Part shown: positions 35,401 through 43,460 of the stretch, one piece after another
How the letters are laid out: each line of letters opens with the position of its first letter
Position numbering within the stretch: position 1 is the first letter of the stretch
Assembly (NCBI GenBank): GCA_903899985.1
Contig: CAIULL010000118.1
Coordinates: 1 to 59,542 of the forward strand
Length of the DNA: 59,542 nt
Direction: 5' to 3'
From: an uncultured Schlesneria sp.
Lineage (GTDB): Bacteria; Planctomycetota; Planctomycetia; Planctomycetales; Planctomycetaceae
The notes under the pieces: generated by a model
Database searches by the model: none
What the model saw: the letters and a program-made list of their open reading frames with translations, nothing else
Told to the model about the DNA's origin: nothing
Program-made: the position numbers and the translations under genes

Positions 35401-35812
35401 CAGATGTCAGCTTGCCGACTGCGGCTTCGCCGAACTTGACCGGAATCTCGGCCCATCCCTTTTCAAGAACCTGAACCACAAGAGTTGCCGAGATCTGAGC
35501 GACATCTTTTTCCACCTTTGCCGAGTAACTGGCCGAAGAAATCACCCCGGAAACCGGGGGCTGATTCGGTTTCCGTAGTCCGTCTCCGAATGCCTTTTCC
35601 CATAATTTCAGATAGTCAGCATAAGGAACAAGAACAGAACCGTCCGGCTTCTCGAAAACAGCCTTTAAGTTCTTGAACGGCATATAGATCAACCGTTCCG
35701 GTGGCTTTTCTTTTTCCGCGTTTCCCCCATTTTGAGACCACGCGGGACTGATCAGGAGACAGAATGTGACACACAGTTTCGCCGCAAGTCCGAAATAGCG
35801 CATTGTTTGCAT
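32468..35812 (-). CDS. Large exported membrane-anchored protein (1114 residues), relative of the giant protein
   Basis: The signal peptide ends near residue 28 (ISPAWSQ). The first domain, IYMPFKNLKAVFEKPDGSVL followed by VPYADYLKLW, parallels the N-terminal domain of the downstream giant protein: the pattern of a F/Y-x-P segment, then G-V/S-x-L-x-P, is shared. About 900 residues of beta-rich sequence follow without recognised enzymatic motifs. Helices near 1000-1085 (including VVSGALVFIALLL and GALVAIWLIHGLL) anchor the C-terminus, which ends in a proline-rich tail. It is probably co-transcribed with the giant gene. It lacks the pseudopilin-like motif and the Cys cluster. The function is unknown; an envelope structural or surface role is inferred. 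Confidence 0.8.
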   Translation of the reverse strand: MQTMRYFGLAAKLCVTFCLLISPAWSQNGGNAEKEKPPERLIYMPFKNLKAVFEKPDGSVLVPYADYLKLWEKAFGDGLRKPNQPPVSGVISSASYSAKVEKDVAQISATLVVQVLEKGWAEIPVKFGEAAVGKLTSDTGKVLLRGTGNGTYSLLLPTAGEHKISLELTARVRSTPEGKSVELDVPAVGITDFELLVPEADQTMELKPKLATQAVEVAAKESKIKAKIGSAEKISVHWHPRIGTKPDMELLASVTNHTLVTVEDGLIHTDAWLTYEVLRGQLEKFKLAVPKGHRVLDISSDAKVKEWKAVDEENRQVVTVELLGRADGKVQLGVHTERAAPVEAFDVAGQDGITAYGIHAMDVIRESGQIAVKSGSELTLTVEEQRGLLRVAEGDVDQKIRRPEAVYYNYYNPSLRLKLLSKPVEPRLIVDHASQLVFRDDQLRLRSTLNYTIERAGVFELKFKLPDALTVENVICDKMKQYYVSPDKTWLTVNLREKTLGTLAIMITSIRALDPAAEKTDQLLPLLEPVGTELENGKVQIYAPEAIEVNTDDEKLVSVQRDSSAHREVVPNARLVSSWLFNRRPVEIPVRTVRKSTRLTAIVGTRATVKQGQVQVTTHLTYIIEHAGIDTFRFSAHESVADRLQIKSTTDGSSPPIKKSPAVEGWVICTVTMPREVLGTQSFEINYDFVPAAGGSNKESAAIEPIQAMDPFDHTDGPQGKRDIRLSRTTGEITVLKDRALSVSATASGGDVEPIDVRELQNIAQDGFVAFRYFKQPVKIDLASSKYDIQGVIETVVSKALVEMVLDRAGVGIYRCRYVLKSSERQRLRIDLPENVDVLGVFVDRKQTALEKADLKGDKGWTSYFISVARTKPSDEPFTLSLVFRHSFNPPPFANAGGKLLARLPVIGGEGNIGVAVQQLYTKIWVPPEYSLIGTPTIKEGNRVQQNFSVQTRTRLRESILGLTSPTFGEQNLDTWIGHDTGGIFDFPTEGKWFQYMNLGGSKQIEVGWWHLPFYTWVVSGALVFIALLLRNTSWDNKLTLVVLGLFAACAYALKDHDLILSGVQVASYGLGALVAIWLIHGLLSLKPSVASADVPPPTTPPPAEPPPAVATPS

Positions 35813-36266
35813 AGGCCAGTCCTACTTTTCCTGATGCTGCGAGTCGCTACGCAGCGCCATAATTCGGGAGGTTCCCGTTAACAGGGTAACTTCAGCAGAT
35901 AGGGAAGTTGATGTCGAGTCTGACGATTCGGAAAACCGGTCAAAATCGGCGAGAGAACGGGATCGCACGCATCAATCAATTTGAGTATACGATTTGACGC
36001 AAGAAATGGCGGGAAAACTCCCGATTTTGCCTGAATCGTAAGAAAAATTCAGCTCAACGTTGTCTCAAAGTCAAAAAGTACAAACGTTCCTGAGGTTCGG
36101 TCAGTGTGTCGCGTCTCGATTGATACTCCTGTCGGTTGTTTCGCCTCCGGAAACCGAGCGCATCTGATGTGGTGGCCGTTGCAAAGCCATACACCGCCTA
36201 AATCTGAAGGAAGCGAGCCCGTAACTCCGTCATCTGGTTCAGTCAAAAATCCTTCCAGTCTGTAAC
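35813..36266. other. Intergenic region upstream of the giant-protein operon
   Basis: A gap of 454 bases between the trypsin-like gene and the operon, both on the minus strand. A small palindrome CGGGAAAACTCCCG lies near 36012-36025. A 65-codon minus-strand frame (36049-36246) begins with TTG and shows no recognisable features, so I do not call it. The region probably holds the operon promoter, but no sequence box stands out. Confidence 0.4.
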
Positions 36267-37067
36267 TTATCTACTCATCATCAACTCGATCGTTTCCCGT
36301 AAAAAAGCCGCCTGACCAACGATCGAAAGGCTCAGCGGCGTATGCATGGTTTTTTCTTCAAACGGCAGCGACGATCGGTCCGTCTGTCGATGCATTCCTA
36401 AAACAACCCCGACGACAAATGGTTGCTCGTTGACGATCATCGCGACAGGGGCACCGCTGTCTCCACCGAAGGCCCGATAGTCGATCAGCATTGTTTTCGT
36501 CGATTTTAGTGGAGTTAACGGGTGCGAAGCGATGGAGCCTTTCCTCAGGACCGGCCATCCTGCCTCGTTGGCTTCAAGCTTTGCGGGGTAACACGGGATC
36601 CACGTCTCACGACCCACTCGCACTGTTTTGTCGATGACATGAGCTTCATCAGCCAGTTGATCCAGCAAAAGTGGTTTGACAGAAATGTTTTCTGGTAAAT
36701 CGACAAAAATTGTCGCGATATCAATTTCAGGATGACGGGTCCACAACTGTTTCCCTTCGTTTCGAACCAAGATTGTCAGGGGTTGACGGGAAAAAACCTG
36801 GTCTTCGTTCACAGACCGTAAAAACAATTCACATTCATTTCCCGCCATTTGTTCCATCACGTGCGCAGCGGTGGCAAGGATCACACGACGAGGTTTTAAA
36901 GCGTCGACTTCTTTTGTCGCGATTAAAAAACAGGTGCCCGAATGCTCTCGATCAGCGATGCGAAATGTCGCCTGAAGCAATTCTTCGACAGGACTGTCTG
37001 CAATCGATTCCCGGGTCACGAGAATCAAAACGAGTAGAATCAGCTTCTGAGTGATTCGTACAGCCAT
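36267..37067 (-). CDS. Exported trypsin-like serine protease
   Basis: A protein of 266 residues from ATG 37067, giving a clean signal peptide (residues 1-24, LILLVLILV core, SIADS). The catalytic triad of the chymotrypsin fold is visible: His69 in ATAAHV, Asp116 in EIDIATI, Ser204 in GGDSGAP. It has only the protease domain, without PDZ domains, so it is not a standard DegP/HtrA. The open frame extends to 37112, but that adds a polar stretch before the signal peptide. The gene overlaps the C-terminal end of a small upstream frame by 28 bases. The substrate is unknown; it acts in the periplasm or outside the cell. Confidence 0.8.
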   Translation of the reverse strand: MAVRITQKLILLVLILVTRESIADSPVEELLQATFRIADREHSGTCFLIATKEVDALKPRRVILATAAHVMEQMAGNECELFLRSVNEDQVFSRQPLTILVRNEGKQLWTRHPEIDIATIFVDLPENISVKPLLLDQLADEAHVIDKTVRVGRETWIPCYPAKLEANEAGWPVLRKGSIASHPLTPLKSTKTMLIDYRAFGGDSGAPVAMIVNEQPFVVGVVLGMHRQTDRSSLPFEEKTMHTPLSLSIVGQAAFLRETIELMMSR

Positions 37068-37327
37068 GAGACAAGCCTCTGTGCGTTGAAGGAGTAATTG
37101 CCGTTGCTGCATAACATTACGTTCTCATTCCCAAAACAGACAAGAGGGATTTCCTCCAGGAACTGCTTCCTTGAGCCGGTCATTTCGATGTTTTTGATGC
37201 GCAGGGATTCAATCTCTGTCAGCTCAACGGCTGCGCCTATAGGAAATGTCAGATTTGCTTCGGATGGTATCCCTTGCAACGTTGCAGCGGGTTGTGTTAG
37301 GGTCAAAGTTTGTGCATCGTGTGCCAA
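37040..37327 (-). CDS. Small hypothetical protein overlapping the protease start
   Basis: A 95-codon frame whose end overlaps the trypsin-like gene start by 28 bases. It contains a plausible alpha/beta sequence with two cysteines (residues about 68-76) and no signal peptide. No family was recognised. Overlap in the same direction could mean coupling to the protease. However, the frame covers only part of the 418-base gap before the divergent isocitrate dehydrogenase gene and may be fortuitous. Confidence 0.3.
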   Translation of the reverse strand: MAHDAQTLTLTQPAATLQGIPSEANLTFPIGAAVELTEIESLRIKNIEMTGSRKQFLEEIPLVCFGNENVMLCSNGNYSFNAQRLVSWLYESLRS

Positions 37328-37485
37328 TCCTGATGCCGTCGAGTCGGTCGGTGTCAGCCCCTCGATTCTTCTTCCATGTTCAGAGTGCGTCTGGCGAATG
37401 GTCGTAAAAGAATCTCAGGGCTAACGCCGAAGTGCTCGCGTGCTTCGGTACGTTTGTTCTTCTGATGAAAGAGTCACCAGTCAAT

Positions 37486-38658
37486 ATGCATAATGTTACT
37501 CTTATTCCAGGCGATGGTGTTGGTCCTGAAATTGCCGAAGCAACCCGACGGTGCGTGGAAGCGACCGGCGTGAAAATCAGTTGGGATGTCCAGGAGTGTG
37601 GGATCGAAGTGATCGAGAAAGTCGGCAAAGTGCCTGATTCCGTTCTCGCCTCGATTCGTAAAAATAAGGTGGCTTTGAAGGCTCCGATCACCACCCCGAT
37701 CGGGAAAGGTTTTCGTTCAGTCAACGTTTTCCTCCGTCAAGAACTCGGTTTGTACGCATGCCTTCGTCCGTGCAAAAGTTTCCCTGGCGTCCGTACCTAT
37801 TTCAGTGAATCGAACGTCAACCTTGTCGTCGTTCGTGAAAATACCGAAGACCTGTACGCGGGGGTCGAGTTCCAGGCTGGTCTTCCCGCCACCGCAGAAT
37901 TGATTCAGGCAATCAACAAGGCTGCAACGGGCAAGAAAATCACGACGGGCCTGGAGACGACCGGGATCAGTATCAAGCCAATTTCGACGGAAGGGACTCG
38001 AAATATCGCGAATTTCGCGTTTGATTATGCCGTTAAACATGGTCGAAAGTCGGTAACCTCCGTCTGTAAGGCCAATATCATGAAGTTCACCGACGGCCTG
38101 TGGTACGATGAATCGCGTGCTGTGGCGGCGTCCTATAAAGCGAAATTCGAACAGCCAGAATTGAAATCGAAATCAGATCCAACTCTCGATGGCAAGGTGC
38201 CGGATGGTAGTCACGTCACGTACATGGAACGTCTGATTGACAACATGTGCATGCAACTCGTTCAGAAGCCGGAATTGTATGATGTCATCCTGCTTCCAAA
38301 CCTTTACGGCGACATTCTCAGCGACCTTTGTGCCGGTCTGGTCGGTGGACTCGGGGTCGCACCAGGCGCCAATTACGGCGCCGATTCTGCAATCTTTGAA
38401 GCGACTCACGGAAGTGCTCCCAAATACAAAGGCCAGAATAAGGTCAACCCGACCGCTCTGATCCTCTCCGCAAAATTGATGCTCGAACATCTCGGCGAAC
38501 AAAAAGCCGCCGATCGACTCGAAGCTGCGGTCGCGAGTGTTATCTCGGAAGGCAAAGACGTCACCTACGATCTCAAGCCGCACCGCACCGATCCGACTGC
38601 AGTTGGTACCAGCCAGATGGCTGATGCGATCTGCAAGAAGGTTGCCGAACTCGCATGA
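37486..38658 (+). CDS. Isocitrate/isopropylmalate family dehydrogenase, probably NAD-isocitrate dehydrogenase
   Basis: Catalyses oxidative decarboxylation of a 2-hydroxy acid, most likely isocitrate to 2-oxoglutarate in the TCA cycle. From ATG 37486 it gives 390 residues starting with the family motif [22 protein letters not shown] and [20 protein letters not shown] follow. The metal-binding block [19 protein letters not shown] and the nucleotide-binding loop [20 protein letters not shown] follow in turn. [10 protein letters not shown] favours isocitrate dehydrogenase over LeuB. An in-frame start at 37432 would add a poorly conserved 18 residues. It is monocistronic, with an R5 repeat downstream. 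Confidence 0.85.
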   Translation: MHNVTLIPGDGVGPEIAEATRRCVEATGVKISWDVQECGIEVIEKVGKVPDSVLASIRKNKVALKAPITTPIGKGFRSVNVFLRQELGLYACLRPCKSFPGVRTYFSESNVNLVVVRENTEDLYAGVEFQAGLPATAELIQAINKAATGKKITTGLETTGISIKPISTEGTRNIANFAFDYAVKHGRKSVTSVCKANIMKFTDGLWYDESRAVAASYKAKFEQPELKSKSDPTLDGKVPDGSHVTYMERLIDNMCMQLVQKPELYDVILLPNLYGDILSDLCAGLVGGLGVAPGANYGADSAIFEATHGSAPKYKGQNKVNPTALILSAKLMLEHLGEQKAADRLEAAVASVISEGKDVTYDLKPHRTDPTAVGTSQMADAICKKVAELA

Positions 38659-38714
38659 TTTCACTGGAAGTTTTGATGAGCCGGATGGCGTAAGCCTCTG
38701 GACTCGCCGGTCTT

Positions 38715-38816
38715 GAAGAGGGGTCGGGCGTTCAAGTTTCAAATTTGGCTGCCCGGCCCCTGGTTTTATTTCAGGTCGATGGATGAACCAATGTTGAAAT
38801 TGGAGCACCCGACCCC
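38715..38816. repeat. Dispersed inverted repeat family R5, complete copy
   Basis: The left arm GAAGAGGGGTCGGGCGTTCA continues as AGTTTCAAATTTGGC (to 38749). The right arm CCAATGTTGAAATTGGAGCA continues to CCCGACCCC (38788-38816). The arms pair imperfectly. The element ends 18 bases before the lpxK start codon and so takes the place of its ribosome-binding region. The left arm matches 59452-59496. A remnant (GGATGGCGTAAGCCTC) near 38685 may be a further element. Confidence 0.8.
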
Positions 38817-38834
38817 GAAAGCCAAAGTCGCTGA

Positions 38835-40022
38835 ATGGACGAAGCCGCTCTGCACGAACTGCTCTCGGGAAGCCGTCGCGATGTCGCTGCGAAGCTGCTT
38901 CGTGGCGGGCTGCAAGTTGCCTCATGGGGTTACGCCTCGGTAATGAGCTTGCGGAATCTGGCCTATGCCAGAGAATGGTTTCGGGTTCATCAAGTCTCTG
39001 TTCCTGTCATCAGCTTCGGTAACATCACCACGGGCGGGACCGGCAAAACCCCGATGGCGGCATGGTTAGCGAATTGGCTGGTCGCTCAAGGCCATAAGCC
39101 TGGACTACTGAGCCGAGGCTATCGAACTCTCGATCGGGGATCTCATTCTCAGTCCATAGGTAAGCTCAATCAAAGTAAATCCCTCGACAAACCCCTACCC
39201 GATAACATCTCAAAACGCGAGAACGACACTCCTATTTTAAACCCGTCATGCGACGCGCATGGACCGGCTGTGCCGGGGGGAAATGATGAGAAGCTGGTTT
39301 TGGATCGACTTTGTCCGGGAGTTCCGCATCTTCAGCAACGGGACCGAGTGAACTCCGCTCGCCGGGTCATTGCTGAGTGTGGTTGTGATGTTTTGTTGCT
39401 GGACGATGGGTTTCAACATCGCCGATTGCATCGGGATCTCGATCTCGTTCTCGTTGATGCATTGAAGCCCTGGGGTTATGGACATGTGTTGCCTCGCGGT
39501 CTGCTGCGGGAGCCGATGAGTGGTTTACGTCGAGCGGATGTGATTGTCATTACGCGAGCCGATCAGTGTTCATCGGACCAACTTCAGAACTTGCGGGCAG
39601 AGTTACGTCGAATTCGAGGTCGCGATGATTGTGTTGAAGTTGCGTTCAAGCCGACTCGTCTGGTCGATGTGAACTGGCACCCGTACCCTTTAAGTTCTGT
39701 CGTTGGAATGAAAGCATTGGCGTTTTGCGGGATCGGCAATCCCGACGGCTTTCGTAAAACGGTAAGTTCACTCGGGGTGACCTGCAATCTGGTTCAAGGA
39801 TTTCCCGATCACCATCACTACCAATTCAATGACCTTGAAAAACTGGCCAAGACGGCTCAAATGCATTCGGTGGATGTCGTATTCGTCACGCAGAAGGACA
39901 TCGTAAAAATTTCGGCGGATGCCTGGCACGGACCGCCACTTTTCGCGGTCGAGATTGGCGTCGAATTTCTCCGTGGCCGCGAGTTCCTGGAAACTCGCTT
40001 ACGGCAAACCCTGGGTTCGTAG
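38835..40022 (+). CDS. lpxK: Tetraacyldisaccharide 4'-kinase
   Basis: Phosphorylates the lipid A precursor disaccharide at the 4' position on the inner membrane. The family hallmarks are present: an N-terminal membrane-associated helix (residues about 15-45), the Walker A loop FGNITTGGTGKTP (61-73), LLSRGY (91-96), and DDGFQHRRLHRDLDLVLVDA (190-209). RGLLREP follows. At 395 residues it is longer than the usual 320-350 because residues about 100-148 (39132-39278) form an insertion between LLSRGY and the GNDE motif. That insertion contains dispersed repeat R3. An R5 repeat lies directly before the start, and no Shine-Dalgarno motif is visible. Confidence 0.88.
   Translation: MDEAALHELLSGSRRDVAAKLLRGGLQVASWGYASVMSLRNLAYAREWFRVHQVSVPVISFGNITTGGTGKTPMAAWLANWLVAQGHKPGLLSRGYRTLDRGSHSQSIGKLNQSKSLDKPLPDNISKRENDTPILNPSCDAHGPAVPGGNDEKLVLDRLCPGVPHLQQRDRVNSARRVIAECGCDVLLLDDGFQHRRLHRDLDLVLVDALKPWGYGHVLPRGLLREPMSGLRRADVIVITRADQCSSDQLQNLRAELRRIRGRDDCVEVAFKPTRLVDVNWHPYPLSSVVGMKALAFCGIGNPDGFRKTVSSLGVTCNLVQGFPDHHHYQFNDLEKLAKTAQMHSVDVVFVTQKDIVKISADAWHGPPLFAVEIGVEFLRGREFLETRLRQTLGS
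39229..39292. repeat. Dispersed repeat R3 inside lpxK
   Basis: Sixty-four bases align with 15620-15682 in the PHP gene. The core TGCGACGCGC.TG.ACCGGCTGTGCCGG is nearly identical. It lies in the 49-residue insertion of LpxK and contributes the residues CDAHGPAVPGG without breaking the frame. Confidence 0.75.
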
Positions 40023-40193
40023 GCCTTTGAGGGCATACCATTTTTCAAATTGGTTGAAAAAGCTCTGGATCACGATCGACAGCATGGCGGCAGGGATCGC
40101 TCGTTGCAGGATCATGCTGTGGTGATTAAGTCTGACCCCATTTTGGACGCAAGACGACCCTGGTTCCGCATGGCCTGGCAATCTCAACCCGTC

Positions 40194-41396
40194 TCAACAT
40201 CCCGCTTCCTTCTGTAATTCGTTAATGGCATCAAGACCTGCCTGAACCTCATTTTCAATTCGTCGCGTCCACTCGGCGATGGCTCCTCGTCCTCCCCGTT
40301 CTTTCGGGATTTCCAGCGGTGTTCCGAACCGTACGACAACGCGTCTTGGTCCGCGAACGCCCGGGTAATCGGCTTTGAGGACATCTTCTTCAAACTTATC
40401 GAGTGTTTCTGCGACACGTTCGATCACCGGCTTTTCCGAGACATAGTCACCTGGATAACTGTAAAGTTGAATCACGAAGAACAGATCTTCCATGTCGGCA
40501 TTCAGGGACTCCCTTTGTTCGGCCGTGACACTGGTTTGATCGAATCGCTGAATGATGTCACGTCGGGCATCGCGCACGCGCTCGGGAATCGAATCCGTAC
40601 CGTGCGGCCGACCTTGTTTGTCTTCCAGGCGTTCAAGCACGTGGTTGGCGAGTCCCCCAATTCGTTCAACCAGTGCGCCACGTTGCGGTTGTCCCATGTA
40701 TTCCATTTCCTTCAGAGTCAGCAGCCCCTCTGCGATTCGGTAAACGCGGACATCCAAGGGCAAGTTCGGTTGCGGACGCCAGTGAAGCGAATGCTCCAGC
40801 CGATTCAGAGTTTCGTTGAGTGACGGCGTCGGGTCGTTGAGATAAAAGCATTTCAGTGAGCATGGGATGATCACGACTTTGCGCGACGCCCGTTTCGATG
40901 CAGACAGGGCGATCGCCGCGGCACCATCGCGGAAGGGGCTGACACGATCACTATGATGATAAATGTCCCCTTCAGGAAAGATCACCAGCGGATGGCGGCT
41001 TTCGCTCAAGATTTCGATCGAACGCTTCAACGCCCGTGTGTCGCTTGATTCGCGATCCACGCTGAAACATCCATGACGCTGAAGCATCCAGCGCTGAAAC
41101 GGAGTGCTCAGCTGAAACACCTGCCACGCCGTCATGAAATGAAACGGCAATCGAACGCGATGTGAAGTCTCGATCAGCACGTACGAGTCGTAATGGAACG
41201 AATGATTCGGAGTAATCAAGATCCCCGCGCCGTCGTCGATGGCCGCGCGCAAGTGATCGAGTCCCTGGATGTCGAGTTGCTCGATCCGCTGTTTTTTCAA
41301 ATCCCGCTGGATCAATGGCCGCATCCAGCGAACCAGCCAAGGAGTCATCCGGGGTTCCCAGGTTCGTGGCGGAATCTGATATGGCTGACGATTCAT
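40194..41396 (-). CDS. PlsC-type acyltransferase (1-acylglycerol-3-phosphate acyltransferase family)
   Basis: Transfers an acyl chain to a glycerophosphate-type acceptor at the membrane. It carries the HX4D catalytic motif (NHSFHYDS; His and Asp near residues 65 and 70) and the acceptor-binding FPEGD motif near residue 140. The first 190 residues form the acyltransferase domain; the C-terminal 200 residues are an extra helical region. At 400 residues it is longer than minimal PlsC. I chose ATG 41396, since the longer frame begins with TTG. It converges on lpxK, with 171 bases between stops. The exact substrate cannot be read from sequence. Confidence 0.8.
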   Translation of the reverse strand: MNRQPYQIPPRTWEPRMTPWLVRWMRPLIQRDLKKQRIEQLDIQGLDHLRAAIDDGAGILITPNHSFHYDSYVLIETSHRVRLPFHFMTAWQVFQLSTPFQRWMLQRHGCFSVDRESSDTRALKRSIEILSESRHPLVIFPEGDIYHHSDRVSPFRDGAAAIALSASKRASRKVVIIPCSLKCFYLNDPTPSLNETLNRLEHSLHWRPQPNLPLDVRVYRIAEGLLTLKEMEYMGQPQRGALVERIGGLANHVLERLEDKQGRPHGTDSIPERVRDARRDIIQRFDQTSVTAEQRESLNADMEDLFFVIQLYSYPGDYVSEKPVIERVAETLDKFEEDVLKADYPGVRGPRRVVVRFGTPLEIPKERGGRGAIAEWTRRIENEVQAGLDAINELQKEAGC

Positions 41397-41577
41397 TTCA
41401 AACAACCAATAGCTGTGACAGAACGGAAAGTAATTTCCGTTAACTTATGACCTGACATACCCAACACCGATCGTCCTGAAGATCCGATTGACACCGGATG
41501 ATCTTATCGAAACAGAACAGAACCCATGCATCCGGAGTTCTTTGAGCTTTTAGAAGCCCAACGCTACCATTCGCACC

Positions 41578-43128
41578 ATGAACATATTCCTGAAAATCAC
41601 CACCGTGTGCGTGCTGGCAAACGCGATTCAATTGGAATCGCCTGCAGTCGCCAAATCGTCCCAGCCCAATATTGTTTACATCCTGGCCGATGATCTCGGC
41701 TACGGAGACGTCCAGGCGTTCAACCCGAAAAACGGGAAAATCAAAACGCCGAACCTTGATCGTTTGGCGGCCCGGGGAATGATGTTCCGCGATGCTCATA
41801 GTGGCTCATCCGTCTGTTCACCAACTCGGTATGGCCTGTTGACCGGCCGGTACTCCTGGCGAACCAGAATGCAGTCCGGGGTACTTAACGGATTCTCGCC
41901 TCCTTTGATTCCTCGCGATCGTCTGACTGTGCCCGCACTGTTGAAACAACACGGTTACGCCACCGCCTGTGTCGGTAAATGGCATCTTGGAATGGACTGG
42001 CCGAAATCCCCCGGAACATCATTCGACCCTGCTGGCAAAGTTGTTCCTGCTCTTTCAGAGATCGACTGGTCCCGCACGATTTCTAACGGCCCGACATCGC
42101 TCGGTTTCGACTATTATTTCGGGATCAGCGCGTCGCTCGACATGCCCCCCTACGTTTTCATTCAAAATGATCAGGTCACGTCCGTTCCGACGACCGAAAA
42201 GAAATGGATTCGCTCCGGCCCCGCTGCGGCAGACTTTGAAGCAATCGATGTCCTGCCCACCTTGACGAGCAAGTCGATCGAACTGATCGACGGCTACGCC
42301 ACTGATGCCCATTCCGGTAAACCCTTCTTTCTGTATCTCGCCCTCGCCTCGCCACATACTCCTGTCTTGCCCACGCCAGAATGGCAAGGGAAAAGTGGTC
42401 TGGGTGATTATGCCGATTTCGTGATGCAGACGGACGCCGCGATTGGTGACGTGTTGGCTCAACTGGATAAAAATCGATTGACGGCAAATACGCTTGTGAT
42501 CGTGACCAGCGATAATGGCTTCGCACCGCCGGGCGATCCGCAAAGCGTGCTGCGGAAATCGGGTCATTTGCCGAGCGGACCATTTCGCGGCAGTAAGGCT
42601 GATATCTTCGAAGGAGGTCACCGAGTCCCTTTCATCGCATGCTGGCCCGCAAAAATTCCCGCAGGAACAATCAGCGATCGAACGATCTGTCATACGGATT
42701 TGATGGCGACTTGCGCGGAATTGCTGAAAACACCCCTTCCGGATAACGCCGGCGAAGACAGCTTCAGTTTTCTGCCAGCGCTGCTGGGTCAGCTCGACAC
42801 CACGAACCGTCCGACCATCGTCAACCACAGCTCCACGGGACGCTTTGCGATCCGCGTTGGAAACTGGAAACTGTCTCTTTGTCCCGGCTCCGGAGGTTGG
42901 GCCCTGCCAAAAGATGAAGAAGCACTTCAGCAAGGGCTTCCTCCGCTGCAACTGTATGATCTCGCGAAAGATCCCGGTGAAGTCACGAACTTACAGGCAA
43001 CACACCCCGAGATCGTCGGCCAACTGAAAGTCCGTCTGCGCACAGAAATCGCCAACGGTCGATCCTCCCCAGGCACGAAACAGCCCAACGACGTCCCGAT
43101 TGAAATATCGGCAATCGCTTCCGAGTAA
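41578..43128 (+). CDS. Secreted sulfatase (arylsulfatase family)
   Basis: Hydrolyses sulfate esters, probably from sulfated polysaccharides. An N-terminal signal peptide (about 1-25, ending AVA) precedes NIVYILADDLGYGDV, the metal-binding start of the sulfatase fold. The formylglycine motif is CSPTR with Cys80, followed by LLTGRY; activity therefore requires a formylglycine-generating enzyme, not in this window. GKWHLG (about residues 133-138) and TSDNGF (active-site Asp-Asn, about 309-311) are also present. At 516 residues it is typical. It is divergent from the acyltransferase gene with a 181-base intergenic space. Sulfatases are strongly expanded in planctomycetes. Confidence 0.92.
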   Translation: MNIFLKITTVCVLANAIQLESPAVAKSSQPNIVYILADDLGYGDVQAFNPKNGKIKTPNLDRLAARGMMFRDAHSGSSVCSPTRYGLLTGRYSWRTRMQSGVLNGFSPPLIPRDRLTVPALLKQHGYATACVGKWHLGMDWPKSPGTSFDPAGKVVPALSEIDWSRTISNGPTSLGFDYYFGISASLDMPPYVFIQNDQVTSVPTTEKKWIRSGPAAADFEAIDVLPTLTSKSIELIDGYATDAHSGKPFFLYLALASPHTPVLPTPEWQGKSGLGDYADFVMQTDAAIGDVLAQLDKNRLTANTLVIVTSDNGFAPPGDPQSVLRKSGHLPSGPFRGSKADIFEGGHRVPFIACWPAKIPAGTISDRTICHTDLMATCAELLKTPLPDNAGEDSFSFLPALLGQLDTTNRPTIVNHSSTGRFAIRVGNWKLSLCPGSGGWALPKDEEALQQGLPPLQLYDLAKDPGEVTNLQATHPEIVGQLKVRLRTEIANGRSSPGTKQPNDVPIEISAIASE

Positions 43129-43184
43129 TCACGCTTCGATCTGGCTTGAATGCTCATAACTCCAGTATTGTATCTTCTCGCTTC

Positions 43185-43370
43185 TTAATCGGGTTTATGT
43201 GAATTGCCGTGATCGATGACGGTCGACCGACGTCGATCGACTTCGATCAAAACCCCTGGAGGAGCAATCACTCGACATCGCTTCCCCTTACCAAAAACGT
43301 GCTTGACGACAATCCGCTTGTCATCAACAACGATGGTAAAGATGGCTCCCTTCACCGTGTGTAAGCTCAT
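43185..43370 (-). CDS. Small basic protein, possibly CsrA-like
   Basis: A 61-residue frame from ATG 43370. Its order of strands (TIVVDDKRIVVKHVFGKGKR, then CRVIAPPGVLIEVDRR) resembles the second half of CsrA proteins, where I-x-V/I-x-V, G-x-x-R-x-x-I-x-A-P and I-x-V-x-R occur in that order. The N-terminal L-x-R-x-x-G-E part of CsrA is not visible. It is 90 bases downstream of a small coiled-coil gene in the same direction. The relation is tentative, and the frame may also be an unrelated small protein. Confidence 0.35.
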   Translation of the reverse strand: MSLHTVKGAIFTIVVDDKRIVVKHVFGKGKRCRVIAPPGVLIEVDRRRSTVIDHGNSHKPD

Positions 43371-43460
43371 GGCTTCGTCTCTTTGATTTTGCTGTTTTTA
43401 AAAAGTCCGTCATTCAGCGACGATGAATGTCCGTCGACAGAACCTTGGTCGAACTTGCAA

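Noticed and set aside
36049-36246. A 65-codon minus-strand frame after the trypsin-like gene
   Set aside because: It begins with TTG, has no Shine-Dalgarno motif and no recognisable features.
36267-37067. DegP/HtrA protease
   Set aside because: The catalytic triad is present but there is no PDZ domain and the protein is too short.
38173-38925. A 250-codon minus-strand frame
   Set aside because: It spans the end of the isocitrate dehydrogenase gene, the R5 repeat and the lpxK start on the opposite strand; no family features.
42055-42951. A 298-codon minus-strand frame
   Set aside because: Antisense to the sulfatase gene, which has all catalytic motifs. The composition is Arg/Ser-rich as expected for a shadow frame.
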